Assembly (NCBI RefSeq): GCF_965363235.1
Contig: NC_134840.1
Location: forward strand, 96,360,416-96,424,415
Direction of reading: 5' to 3'
DNA from: Mytilus galloprovincialis
Taxonomy: Eukaryota; Mollusca; Bivalvia; Mytilida; Mytilidae
DNA length: 64,000 nt
The notes beneath the pieces were generated by a model. That model did not search any database. It worked only from the letters and a program-made list of their open reading frames with translations, and had not been told where the DNA came from. The stretch's first letter is position 1. Each line of letters begins with the position of its first letter. Positions 47,501-57,413 of this stretch are shown here, piece after piece. A program made the translations under genes and the position numbers.

Positions 47501-50500
47501 TTTTTACTTAAGAGAAAGCAAAAAGTACGTTTGTTTACTATTTAAATTCAATATTAAGATTTCTCTTGACCTTCGACATTTTGTAGGCCCTATGAATAAA
47601 GTGGCTTGTAATAGATTTGCATGTAAAATTGATGTGGTCATTTGTCAGTCAGAAGTACTTCCGGTAAAATGAGGGGGTGTAAACAAACTATCTCTTTTTA
47701 CTAACAAACATTTAATATCTGTAGACATGCAAGTTGAATGAACTTTCCCTATGAATTGACCTTTGGCTTTCCAGAATTTTGATGTCGGTCAACATTAGTG
47801 AAACCAACTACCTGAAAGGTTGTTTGAGATGAATGGTTTAACACTAGTAATTTTTTGGGCCGATTAATTATAGCTTACTGTTCGATTTGAGTCAAGGCTC
47901 CATGTTGAAGACCGTACTTTGATCTATGATAGTTTACTTTTATAAATTGTGACTTGGATGGAGAGTTGTCACATTGGCACTCATACCACATCTTCTTAAA
48001 TCTATGAATCACTTATTCCAATTATATATTTTCCTGACTGCATATGGTTAAGTATTTATGATTTTTTTCTATGTTATATACATATGTTTATTTTGATTGT
48101 ATTTTCAGGTTTACAACGACCAGAATGTGCTCATCTTGAGAAAACAGAACAACAGTTAAATAAAAAGCAGAAAAAGCGACGAAGACACAGGTATTACATT
48201 CAAACCAACTTTATGTTCTTTTATTGAAGACTTGCTCTCTCAATGATGCTTCCCAAGATTACCTTTATTTAAGAGGGTCTGTTATACGACAGTTGGGGTG
48301 GGGATACTTCTATATTCTTTAATTTTTAAAGCCATTTTTCTCTCATCTTTATTTTATTTCATCTTCATATTTTTATCTTTCCGTAATTTGTTTATTCCCT
48401 TTTTGTATTGTCCATTACTTTTTTTACTACACACAAGGACAATGGTCTCGGGCCTTTCAGTCATTAATTAATAACAAAAATATCCAATATTATTATTTTT
48501 ATTAAGTTACAGCAATGCGTAGGTACTACTTTATTATATGTTCTTTGTGGTCACACCCTGATTAGTGGTTCTATATATATCCATTACACGGTCATGGAGG
48601 GTATATTTTCGCTGGTTAATTTTGAAAAGTTTTTTTACGTGTTTATTTTGGGGGAAGAGTGTTTCATCGAAGAAGAATATGTAGTCATCGTCAAACACCT
48701 ATTTATCAAACGGAGGATAGTTGGGATTGTTCAACCGCGGAAAAGTAGGCATTGTTTCGCATTAGCACACATTTTGTAAAGGACCTTGTGCATTTTATAT
48801 AAGACACCTCAACAAAACTGGAATTATTTAAACGAATCTGGCGTTTATATGACAAAATTGTCGTTCTACATACAATCATCCAATATCTTATATTTTTATT
48901 TTTTAAAAGATGATTTTTCTTTAACGATCTAATTGGAAAAACTAATTTTCGTCATATCAGCAAATTGATATACAATGCTTTATTATATTTCAAATTAAGC
49001 AAAACCGGAGAATAATTCAAAATTTAATAAGCGAGGCATGTGCGTTGTATATTATGTTTCTTTCCTAGCAGTAATGTGATTGACTGGATGTCATGACCAT
49101 GAAATAAACAACCTAATCATTTTCGCTCCAGCTCAGTCAATTAGTTCTTCCAGAATGCTTAATGTCCAAATTTGCTTCTTTATTAACGTTATAAGATCGA
49201 CCGGTCTTCAGTAATTAAGGATAGTTACTGAAAATAAAAGGAAGGAGTAGTTATTTCATTTTCCAATTTAATCATTTCTGCCAATAATGTTTGAACTGAA
49301 CAAATAATTGCTTGTTATGTTTCTATCTTCATTACCTTTGCTTAAACAGAAAGAAATGGCAAACGGAATCTGGATATGAATTCAACATAAGTTACAAAAC
49401 AAAACAGGAGACGTTCAGAAACTGACGGCCATTAATCATAAAGCTATTTGAAATTCACAAATGAGAAAAAAATCAGGATCGTTTCAAATGTAGTTTCCTT
49501 TCCTTCTGCCCAAATTATTTCTATTAAGAAAAGTTAAAACATGGAATAACATGGAAAAGAAAAGTTAATGTATGCAATTACGACTTATTTTCACAAAGCA
49601 TCTTGATAAATGCTGTATTTATTCCATACATGGATATGTATCTTTGAGACACGCTTGTTTAAGAAATGAAATGCATGTACAGTCTAAAATGTACAGGAGC
49701 GCTATATAGTCACTAAGTATAGTAATTTATTCCGGGTTAAAAGATAGCTGTATATCTTTAAAACTCAACATCTAAAATGATTGAAATGCATAATTTTTTT
49801 CACCCAAAGCAGCACAAAACTAATGTTATAATATACTATTCCATTGTAATTAAAATATATATCACTGTCTCAACTATAAAGTTACATTAATGGTTTCAGA
49901 CCAGCCAAGGTCAGGCAAATAAAAAAAATCGGAAGGAAGGGTTGTGCAATTTATTTGCTCTCTAAAAAACACTGGTACACATTATTAATGTACCTTTTTA
50001 CCACATCATCATTATGCTAATCAATAATTTCCACACAATCGTGAAAAAAAGAGTTCATGTCTATGAAAAAAAAAATGAATTAGTTCACATATAAGTGGCG
50101 TTTTAGTATTTTCTTTCAAATCTTAAAACAATGTCAAAGTTAATTAATTTTGTACTTTTGCAGAACAATTTTTACTGGTTACCAAATAGAAGAACTAGAA
50201 AAGACTTTCAAAGAATCTCATTATCCGGATTTGTATGCCAGGGAAGTTCTAGCTCTAAAAATAGATCTTCCAGAAGACAGAATACAGGTAAGAACACCAA
50301 TAGCAACCATTTAACCTTTTAATACCGAACTGCAAGGACAATTCAAAACGGAAACTGCTTTTTGAAATAGCAAAAAATCTAAAGCACAATCACATTAAAC
50401 GAATGGAAAACAACTTTGTACAGACCTTTCCTTATGAAGAAAACGTTGGAATTTACTACATACCCTTTTCACCAATGTACGTCAGCAGAAAATACTGAAT

Positions 50501-53142
50501 TCAACTTGATACAGATGGTTTTCGTTTCATGCAAAAAATATGCTTGACTGGATGAAAAAAAAAGATGCGCCAAACTAATAAGTACATTTGTTTAGGTTTT
50601 GCTTATCTTCGTATCATATTTTTTAAATTTTAACCAACGTTCTTACAATGTTTAATTTTCTTTTCAATCAAGTAACAAGAAATCGGACAAAGTGATGAAG
50701 ATTTTTGCCTTTATACCATCCGTATTGTTCGAAAAATAAAACTCAGTTATTTTTAATCCTAACATTTTTTAACAGTCGTCGTTGTATTTTGAAAGTTTTC
50801 TCCGTAACCTGATTAAAATTCTTTAAAGAATGTACGAAGCGAACTGAAAATTCTTTCTGAAAGTTAGAGAGGAAATTGTAGAGTTGTTATTCTTGCACCA
50901 TGCTGTGTCTTATGTTTACATTGCATTTATTTAATCAAAATTGTTCCGACAATATCGTAGATAGTGGCACGTGCATGCATGTCACAAGCGATAAGGAACG
51001 GAAACTAACATGCCAAAATATGCTAGCTAGTTTGGAAAATAAACACCGAACATCAATATACTATTTTATCGATGACCCCTAATGTGACCTTTATTTGTAC
51101 ATTTTATAATTATTTGTGTTTCTGTCGAAACTGATAACAAAAAAGCATATTCTGCATCTTTTTATAATAAATCTTTTTTTTTTATTTCACGGCCAATTTA
51201 AAAAAGTAAAACCTTTATCTAATTATGACGGATAAATATGTCTTCTAGTGTAAAATGTTTATCTTGAGTAAAATAAAGAAGTACTAATTAAAATCACTAG
51301 CTCTCATGCATACCTTTTGTAAATAATAGGTATGAATGAAACTCTTACGTGAATATATTTTTTTTCTTTTAATTTCTACTCCACGCTCCCTGATATCTTA
51401 TAAAATGGATATCTGATCTTGTTCTTTATTTTATATATTTTGCCCATTTGTTCACTTTTTCTAAACCTTGTAATTTGAAATGGGTATCTGTCTTCAAATT
51501 TCAAACTTGTAATTTCTTATATTTTTTCTCAGTTATGAAATTATCAAACTGGAACTTAATTTGTTTGTGTTATTTAAATTCCCCATCTAAATTTTATGAA
51601 ACTCAAAGCTTCCACAATGCTTAAAACCAAAACTAGTAGACAGTTGAGTTGGAATTCGGGCAGCGAGTCGCAAGTAATCGTTCTATGCCCTTTTAAAAAA
51701 GTAAAATTACAAAAATACTGAACTCCGAGGAAAATTCAAAACGGAAAGCCTCTAATCAAATGGCAAAACCAAAAGATAAAACACATCAAACGAATGGACA
51801 ACGTCCAACTGTCATATTCCTGACTTAATTACAGGCATTCTTATGTAGAAAATGGTGGATTGAACCTGGTTTTTTTTAGCACTTAAAGTTTTTTTAAATA
51901 TCAAAGCTTCAGCGGTGTCATTCGTGTCCTCACGCATTAGCTTCAGCGGTGGCATTCGTGTCCTCACACATTCTTCTTTCTTTTTTTATATGCATTCACA
52001 ATAGTTATAGGTATAACTCGCTACATTGAAGACCTGTTGGTGACCTTCTGCTGTTGTTGTTTTTTCTATGGTCGGGTTGTTGTCTCTTTGGCACATTCCC
52101 ATTTCCATTCTCAATTTTAATTTTACTATAGTTATAGGTATGTTTATTGTTTTGATAGGTTTGGTTTCAAAACAAGAGAGCCAAATGGAGAAAAACTGAG
52201 AAGAGATGGGGAAAGAGCAGCATTATGGCGGAGTATGGTCTCTATGGTGCTATGGTTAGACACGCCCTTCCGCTTCCGGAATCAATTATTAATACTGCTG
52301 ATAAAGGAATAGAGAAATCGAGTGCACCATGGCTGTTAGGTATGATGGTTTTATGTTTTCGGTCATTGAGAAGATGCAAAAAGCAAAATTACAAAAATAC
52401 TGAACTTAGAGGAAAATCAATTCGGAAAGTCCACAATCACATGGCAAAATAAAATAACAAAACGCATCAAAAACGAATGGACAAGAACTGTCATATTCCT
52501 GACTTGGTACAGGCATTTTCAAATTTAGAAAATGGTGGATTAAACCTGGTTTTATAGCGCTAACCCTCTCACTTTGATGACAGTCTCATCAAATTCCGTT
52601 ATATTTACATTGATGCGTTAACAAAGCATTTGTGCAGTTAATTCTGAAGTTATATTTTGTAAAATAATTTTAACAAGTTTCCTCCTTATATCAAGTTTCT
52701 TTTCCCGTCAAATGGGATTACAAAAGTCAAAGGTAATAGAAATGACAGAATAACCATTGTCAATATGTATATTCGCCCATTCGTACAATTACCATTCTAT
52801 GTCCCACACATTAAATAACTCAATAAAAATTTACACATATTATTTTTTTAAAGTGGCAATGTTCTTCTTGTTTTAGGAATGCACAAGAAATCGTTAGAAG
52901 CTTCGAAGAAAATACGAGAAGAAGAAGAAGATTGCGTTGATAACACGGACAATAAAAATACAGACTTCCGGTCTGAGAGTATAGCTCAACTTCGGGCCAA
53001 AGCGCAGGAGCACAATGCCAGATTATTACAGGCCCTGAACAAGACTGAAAATGATAAAGAGGAGGAGGAATGTAGTGATAATTCATTTGATGGATCATTT
53101 TTTTCTGACACAGTGGAATCTTCTGATCTTCTTAGATCGTAA
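41141..53142 (+). CDS. vsx: Vsx/Chx10-type paired-class homeobox gene, copy B (five coding exons, 350 aa)
   Basis: Joining 41141-41540, 48109-48190, 50164-50287, 52159-52339 and 52877-53142 gives an open frame of 1053 nt. Residues 27-36 ([10 protein letters not shown]) are the octapeptide, the homeodomain spans about 157-216 (WFQN at 204-207), the CVC domain follows (about 218-278; [13 protein letters not shown]), and an OAR motif lies at about 293-307 ([11 protein letters not shown]). The intron positions and phases (1, 2, 0, 1) are those of copy A, and exons 3 and 4 have identical lengths. The homeodomain has Lys at position 52 (WFQNKRAKW), where copy A and nearly all paired-class proteins have Arg. 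The N-terminus is Gln/Tyr/Thr-rich, unlike copy A, and the C-terminal tail is acidic. It is probably a nuclear transcription factor in the same pathway as copy A; division of labour between them is unknown. Confidence 0.95.
44180..44235 (-). repeat. Family A fragment, inverted
   Basis: AAGAGATGTGGTATACATGA, then TTGTCAATGAGACAATTTTT and CACAAGAGAC: the inverted family end with substitutions. Confidence 0.65.
44640..45040. promoter_or_regulatory. Candidate intronic regulatory island in Vsx copy B
   Basis: About 400 bp of complex, noticeably less AT-rich sequence in an otherwise AT-rich intron, with no match elsewhere in the window and no open frame worth noting. It carries TTCAGCTAATTCATGATGGG near 44957 and other homeodomain-like cores. 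Function is inferred only from composition and position. Confidence 0.3.
45526..45668 (+). repeat. Dispersed repeat family B
   Basis: AATGCCTGTACCAAATCAGG, then CCCTTCGTTTGATGTGTTTA, GATTAGGGACTTTGCGTTTT and a TTTTACTT end. It matches 1-146 throughout. Confidence 0.85.
45738..46075. repeat. Tandem array, ~42-bp unit, 7-8 copies
   Basis: The unit is TTCGCGAGCGTCAGTGCCCT, ATGTTTCGTTATTTA and ATAGGA. Unit length is 42 bp in the central copies and 45-49 bp in later ones. Because 42 is a multiple of three, one frame stays open and yields a repeated [13 protein letters not shown]-like peptide; there is no other sign that it is translated. Confidence 0.92.
47875..48001 (+). repeat. Family A dispersed repeat, divergent subfamily fragment
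   Basis: GTTCGATTTGAGTCAAGGCT, GTTGAAGACCGTACTTTGAT, TGTGACTTGGATGGAGAGTT and ACTCATACCACATCTTCTT. It belongs with the subfamily at 34471-34570 and 34798-35055, and ends about 107 bp before exon 2 of Vsx copy B. Confidence 0.85.
48109..48190 (+). CDS. vsx: Vsx copy B, coding exon 2
   Basis: An 82-nt exon encoding residues 134-160 and two bases of Arg161. It is a short polar linker ([19 protein letters not shown]) leading into the homeodomain, 12 nt (4 codons) shorter than in copy A. The acceptor is TTTTCAG and the donor GTATTA. Confidence 0.92.
48191..50163. other. Vsx copy B intron 2 (2.0 kb, phase 2)
   Basis: AT-rich; no gene or recognisable repeat seen. Confidence 0.5.
50164..50287 (+). 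CDS. vsx: Vsx copy B, coding exon 3 (homeodomain helices 1-2)
   Basis: A 124-nt exon encoding [31 protein letters not shown] and LPEDRIQ. It differs from copy A by a handful of mostly conservative changes (S10G, L13I, A19T, A24S, V28L). It ends in phase 0 at the homeodomain 46/47 junction. Confidence 0.97.
51703..51885 (-). repeat. Dispersed repeat family B, inverted
   Basis: AAGTAAAATTACAAAAATAC, CTGAACTCCGAGG, CAAAACGGAAAGCCTCTAAT, CATCAAACGAATGGACAACG, CTGACTTAATTACAGGC and GGTGGATTGAACCTGGTTTT. It is the inverse of 1-146 and extends the family on the far side with the GGATTGAACCTGG block, shared with 52385-52600. Confidence 0.88.
51907..51962. repeat. ~33-bp duplication, 2 copies
   Basis: GCTTCAGCGGTGTCATTCGT GTCCTCAC and GCTTCAGCGGTGGCATTCGT GTCCTCAC stand in tandem, differing by one base. 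Confidence 0.85.
52015..52130 (+). repeat. Dispersed repeat family D, second copy
   Basis: CTACATTGAAGACCTGTTGG, GGTCGGGTTGTTGTCTCTTT and CCATTTCCATTCTCAATTTT match 23867-23955. It ends about 30 bp before the acceptor of exon 4. Confidence 0.75.
52159..52339 (+). CDS. vsx: Vsx copy B, coding exon 4 (homeodomain helix 3 and CVC domain)
   Basis: A 181-nt exon encoding residues 203-262 plus one base: [44 protein letters not shown] and APWLL. The Lys at homeodomain position 52 is read from codon AAG. The donor is GTATGA. Confidence 0.97.
52385..52600 (-). repeat. Dispersed repeat family B, longest copy, inverted
   Basis: AATTACAAAAATACTGAACT, CAATTCGGAAAGTCCACAAT, CAAAAACGAATGGACAAGAA, CTGACTTGGTACAGGCATTT, GGTGGATTAAACCTGGTTTT and AGCGCTAACCCTCTCACTTT. 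It fills nearly half of intron 4 (52340-52876) of Vsx copy B and begins about 45 bp after the exon 4 donor. Confidence 0.88.
52877..53142 (+). CDS. vsx: Vsx copy B, coding exon 5 (end of CVC, OAR motif)
   Basis: This encodes residues 263-350. [12 protein letters not shown] completes the CVC domain, an acidic linker follows, then [16 protein letters not shown] (OAR, about 293-308) and a Glu/Asp/Ser-rich tail ending DLLRS. The stop is TAA at 53140-53142. The first base of the G263 codon comes from exon 4. Confidence 0.94.
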
Positions 53143-53269
53143 TCATTTGACCTCTGAATTTCTCCGTCCATTCACCATGTATTGCATAATTATTAATTTA
53201 TAGAGTAAAGTGACGTAGGGTAACTAACCGTTGACATCATATATTTTTTTTAAATATCCCATTCATGTA

Positions 53270-53275
53270 AATAAA
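53270..53275 (+). terminator. Candidate polyadenylation signal of Vsx copy B
   Basis: AATAAA 128 nt after the stop codon, the first perfect hexamer downstream on this strand. A GT/T-rich stretch follows. Confidence 0.45.
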
Positions 53276-53393
53276 GACGCAGGAACATATATTCAGGACA
53301 CAATATTGTCATTTGTATAAAAAAACAAAAATATTTCGAAGTCATACCCGCTGCGAACCGCCATTTTGAAGTTTATATCCCATCTCTAATTCA

Positions 53394-53564
53394 CCGTTTC
53401 AGAATCTAATGCATCCTGGGTAATATTTTCAAAAGTGTACACTAAAACGTCTTGATTGGTTAAAAATGTCATAAACAATGGAAATTCAACCAAGGACGTG
53501 ACGTTATTTTCATTTTGGAGTACGAACAATGAAATTACCCATGATTCTTTAGATTCTGAAACGG
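53394..53564. mobile_element. 171-bp MITE with 31-bp terminal inverted repeats
   Basis: The left end is CCGTTTCAGAATCTAATGCA then TCCTGGGTAAT. The inverted right end is CCGTTTCAGAATCTAAAGAA then TCATGGGTAAT, so 28 of 31 positions agree. The inside is 109 bp with no coding capacity. No convincing target-site duplication is visible. Confidence 0.88.
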
Positions 53565-53633
53565 CCAATTTGATTGACAGTTGTCCATATTATCATATAT
53601 TTCATTTACATCATTTGATTAAACAATGATTGT

Positions 53634-53664
53634 CTTGACCTTACTTGACCTTACTTGACCTTAC
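53634..53664. repeat. 10-bp tandem repeat, 3 copies
   Basis: CTTGACCTTA repeated three times; the inverse contains AAGGTCA, a nuclear-receptor half-site, at 10-bp spacing. The match is short and may be chance. Confidence 0.8.
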
Positions 53665-55842
53665 AACTAACTAACTTATTATTTATACCTTATTTTGTTT
53701 ATATCAAAATATTGTCTCTCGTCTCCTAAAATGTCAAAGTAGCAGGGACAGACCACACAAGATTTTTACATAAAGGACATTTTCTTATGAAATATAAGGT
53801 GTTTTTTTTTACAAAGTAAATTTTAAATTAAAAAACTTTGAAGAGATAATCAAAATTTAAAGTATAAATCTATTGAGGCTGAGAAAATACACAGTATAGA
53901 TAAAGACATATTGGGAAGAAGACATGTCCACTGTACAGATTGTTAAATGTATATGGTTTATGTGTTTTTCTTCTAAATTCTATACTTTTCTTAAATAGCA
54001 ACCTTGTTTTTCATTTACAATTCGTGTCCGAAAGCGGTTCACAAATCTCAAAGTTATTGGAACTGATACTACAATCATTTTGATGTTATATTTCATTGAT
54101 GTTTTATTTATTATTTTGTATTGCCATATGGATGTTTGATTGTAATATATATGTATGCTACAATAGTTAAATTGGTATGAAAGTACTGATATTATCAGGT
54201 TGGGTTTTTTGTGTTGTGCAATAGTACAAGAATGTTAACATATAATATAATAATAACTTTTTTATAATACTGATTTTCACCCTCTTTTGTTGACTTTAAC
54301 TACGACAGAATCAATAGGATCTGTGTCCTCGATTTCACTTTAAAAATGTTTTTACTGTATCGAATTCAGTTTGCTATTCTGAATGCATTGCAAACAATGA
54401 ATTGTGCAAAATCGTATGCAGCAGATTTTGAAATTTGTTACGCATTGTATAGTCATAACCGATAATAGGGTGTTTATTTTAATGCAAAAGAGGGGAAACT
54501 ATGTTTCCTCTTTTCATTTCACCAGAATAGTTATTTTCATAGAGTCTTTGAATCTGTTCTAAAATTTAAAGTATAAAAAAAATACAACATTCTTGCTGCT
54601 TGTATATGTGGGGTGTGACCTTTTGATAAACTAAACTGTTATGTGTAAGCTTAGGATCATTAAAAACTGCAATTTTAATAGACTTTCTTTTACAATTTTA
54701 CATATTAGAAAGGAAAAGGAAGTACATTTTAAACAAAACATTGAATTAAATGTTAAATCGGGTTAAAATGTTATATAATATAATCAAAGAGCAGATTGCT
54801 CTGAGGGATACGATTGCCATTGTTTTCATTGACACATGTACACATGTAGCTGGATAATATTATTTTCAAAACTAATTCAACTGCACATGTAAAATGTTTA
54901 ATAAAATTTATAAAAACACTAAATATAAATACTGCTTCATTCTGATTTCCCGTGTTGTTAAAAACACGCATATAAGTCAAGGGAAATATCAAACATGAAG
55001 ATAATGAAAAGAACATTATAGGAAAGTGGTTTAAGTTCAATCCCGTTGTTTGTTTTTACCTTTTAAACCAAGACAATCATAAGAATCTGAGATGGTCCTT
55101 AATGTTTAGAATAAAACGGTTGACGTGAGGGCATTGTCCTGAGCCACTGGTATAAGTCTACAGATTGCTTGAAAGCAATCGTATCCCAAAAACATAGAAA
55201 AAAATGTGTCTTGTCATATTAGATAGAAAGGGAGGTAACACTTCATATTTTTAAAGAATCTTAATCAAATTTAAGAACAAATGTTATATATTATCAGGTC
55301 ATTTTATATTACCTAAATTAATTTTATATTTATCAACTGTACCAGTTATTTGATGTAATGAAAACGTGAAATTACTGAGTTATAATTTACTCATATTATG
55401 TTTCACGATTATAGTGGATCCTACATGTTTTTTTTTAAATATAGTGTAGCTATAATTTGATATAATCTTTGATATAAGGGCTGTCTGACTGAAAATGATA
55501 CATTGGTAAATTGCCACATCTCTCTGACCTGTTGATTGTATACATTCCATATAAAACTTCAGTCAATTGCATCTTTTACTATTATGTCATTATATGTATA
55601 GCGATATTTCATCTAAACTTAAATGTTTTGAAGAAGTTAGTGCAATATGCCAGTATCTTGCTGACTACTGTAAATAGAAATAAAATGAAAAAAAATATAA
55701 TGTTCTTTATTCCTTCCAACAGATACATCAAGTTTGAAAATACAACTGACAGGCGATTGTTCGACTGAATGTTCTTTTGACTTTTCGTTACCACTGTGAG
55801 TTTGATCAGATTTATCGATAGTTTTCGATATCATTTTTTGGC

Positions 55843-55935
55843 ATTTAAAACTTTTTTGGATTCGAGCGTCACTGATGAGTCTTTTGTAGACGAAATGCCC
55901 GTCTGGCGTAAGTACAAAATTTAATCCTGGTATCT
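55843..55935 (+). repeat. Family C (hammerhead-bearing) repeat, 5'-truncated copy
   Basis: TTTTTTGGATTCGAGCGTCA leads into a complete hammerhead core and then a TTAATCCTGGTATCTATGAT-like tail. The upstream half of the family, seen at 58940 and 61168, is absent. Confidence 0.8.
55866..55909 (+). ncRNA. Type I hammerhead ribozyme motif, second-best copy
   Basis: GCGTCA (55866-55871), CTGATGA (55872-55878), GTC-TTTTGTA-GAC (stem II, 55879-55891), GAAA (55892-55895), a 6-nt TGCCCG segment, then TC and TGGCGT (55904-55909). Stem I pairs GCGTCA with TGGCGT using G-U wobbles. Stem III is only A-U plus a U-G wobble around a 4-nt loop, weaker than in the 59068 copy. The expected cleavage is after the GTC at 55901-55903. 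Confidence 0.7.
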
Positions 55936-57224
55936 ATGATGAGTTTATTTACCGTTTTTTGTTCGGTTAGATTTATTTCCCTTGGTTATTACGTTTGATG
56001 ACAAACTGGGCTAGTTTTGTTTACCACCCAAATTAAACATATGAAACAAGCATGTCTGGTAAGAGATCCTAACTAGATCGTAGTAATGAATTATACAAGG
56101 CTTAACCAACAAGGCATTCCGAAAAAGAAACTTTTCTATTGGCTAACGACCAGTACATAATGTTGAACTTGGTTGATAAATGAAGGACTTTGTGCATGGA
56201 AAGCTCCAACATTGCGACAAAGGGAAATAATTGTATTCAATATTTCCTACTCAAATTATGTCATTCGTAAACTGTAAATTGTTGGTAGTATCAATTGACA
56301 TACTTTAACGTTAAAATAATACAACATATGTTTGTTAATCGATGAAAGTTGAAAACCTATGCACTTCATATATAACATATGAACGAAAGATTTAAAGTAC
56401 AACCACCAATGGCAGCTCTGTATTCTGATAGTGCCAATATTTCAGGGGTATTTATACAAGTTACTACACATGACATTGTGTATAGTAGTGATTTGTTTAC
56501 AAGAAAGTTCTTCGTCAAACCATAGACCAACATACCAGAGAGGACGAATATGATTGTGTGATGACTGAAGTATCTTAAAGTTGGATAAACGCCAATGGTG
56601 ATTCAGATACTCGTTCATGTAGCGAGACTCATGTGGTGGTGTATTAGCTTGTTAACTTTACTAACACTAAACAACACATGAGCTAGAATTATATCTGTTG
56701 GCTGCATAACAAATGTTTTTACATGTATGTTAAAGTTTAGTTTATGCTAAATTATCAAAATTGAAAACCTGGTATCTTCAAATACCAACAGGATTCTTAA
56801 GATAGACGTTATAGGATTCTTGAGGATTTTAAATTCTAATGAAATGATTTAAAGGGAAGAATAAACCAAAAACATTAAAAACCTAAACCATGACAATAAA
56901 GAAAAATGGAGCTTCAGAAAGATAAAAGCTTGCATACAAGTTGTTTTATAAGATTGCGCTCAAGGTGAACAGACTTGCTGTACTGTGGAAAATTTAGCTC
57001 AGACTCATTTGCAATATAGAAATGTGTTTTTATCCAGGTTTGTTTTCTTAATGTTTTATTTGTACCTTTTTAACTTGCACCTTCCGATTGTCCGTTTACT
57101 ATCTTTTGTAGGTCTCTATATCACAAGTACTAATTAAAAGATAAGACACAACACGTGAATGATTAATCAAGATAGAAATGTATTGGTATTTCTAAACTGA
57201 GACTTATTAAGTAGCAAAAACAAT

Positions 57225-57230
57225 TTTATT
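57225..57230 (-). terminator. Candidate polyadenylation signal of TKFC
   Basis: AATAAA on the minus strand, 30 nt after the TKFC stop codon. If used, the 3' UTR is very short; other AT-rich variants lie further on. Confidence 0.4.
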
Positions 57231-57260
57231 AAATTGTAGTACTTATACATAGTCTGTAAA

Positions 57261-57413
57261 CTATTTGGAAAGAATGTCCAGCACTGCCGATAACCAGATA
57301 GTAACTGCCATTGCACCTGGGTCGGGATTTGTCAACCTGTCCTGACTAACGTAACTAGATCGTCCTGCCCTAGCCTTCATTGTCGCTGTACTCTTAGCAC
57401 CTTCTGTACATTT
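57261..57413 (-). CDS. TKFC: TKFC last coding exon
   Basis: 51 codons including TAG (57261-57263): KCTEGAKSTATMKARAG, RSSYVSQDRLTNPDPGAM, AVTIWLSAVLDILSK. The acceptor is CTGTTACAG on the minus strand, phase 0. It encodes the conserved C-terminal helix of DhaL. Confidence 0.95.
   Translation of the reverse strand, partial: KCTEGAKSTATMKARAGRSSYVSQDRLTNPDPGAMAVTIWLSAVLDILSK

Larger units (their letters stand above)
41541..48108. other. Vsx copy B intron 1 (6.6 kb, phase 1)
   Basis: Mostly AT-rich. It contains a family A fragment (44180-44235), a more GC-rich unique island (44640-45040), a family B copy (45526-45668), a 42-bp tandem array (45738-46075) and a divergent family A fragment (47875-48001). 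No gene is supported. Confidence 0.6.
50288..52158. other. Vsx copy B intron 3 (1.9 kb, phase 0)
   Basis: Contains an inverted family B copy (51703-51885), a 33-bp duplication (51907-51962) and a family D copy (52015-52130), all packed near its 3' end. No gene is supported. Confidence 0.55.
53565..57224. other. Spacer between Vsx copy B and TKFC
   Basis: AT-rich and without a supported gene. It holds three tandem copies of CTTGACCTTA (53634-53664) and a hammerhead-bearing repeat at 55843-55935, described separately. The 3' UTRs of the two convergent genes presumably lie at its two edges. Confidence 0.45.
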
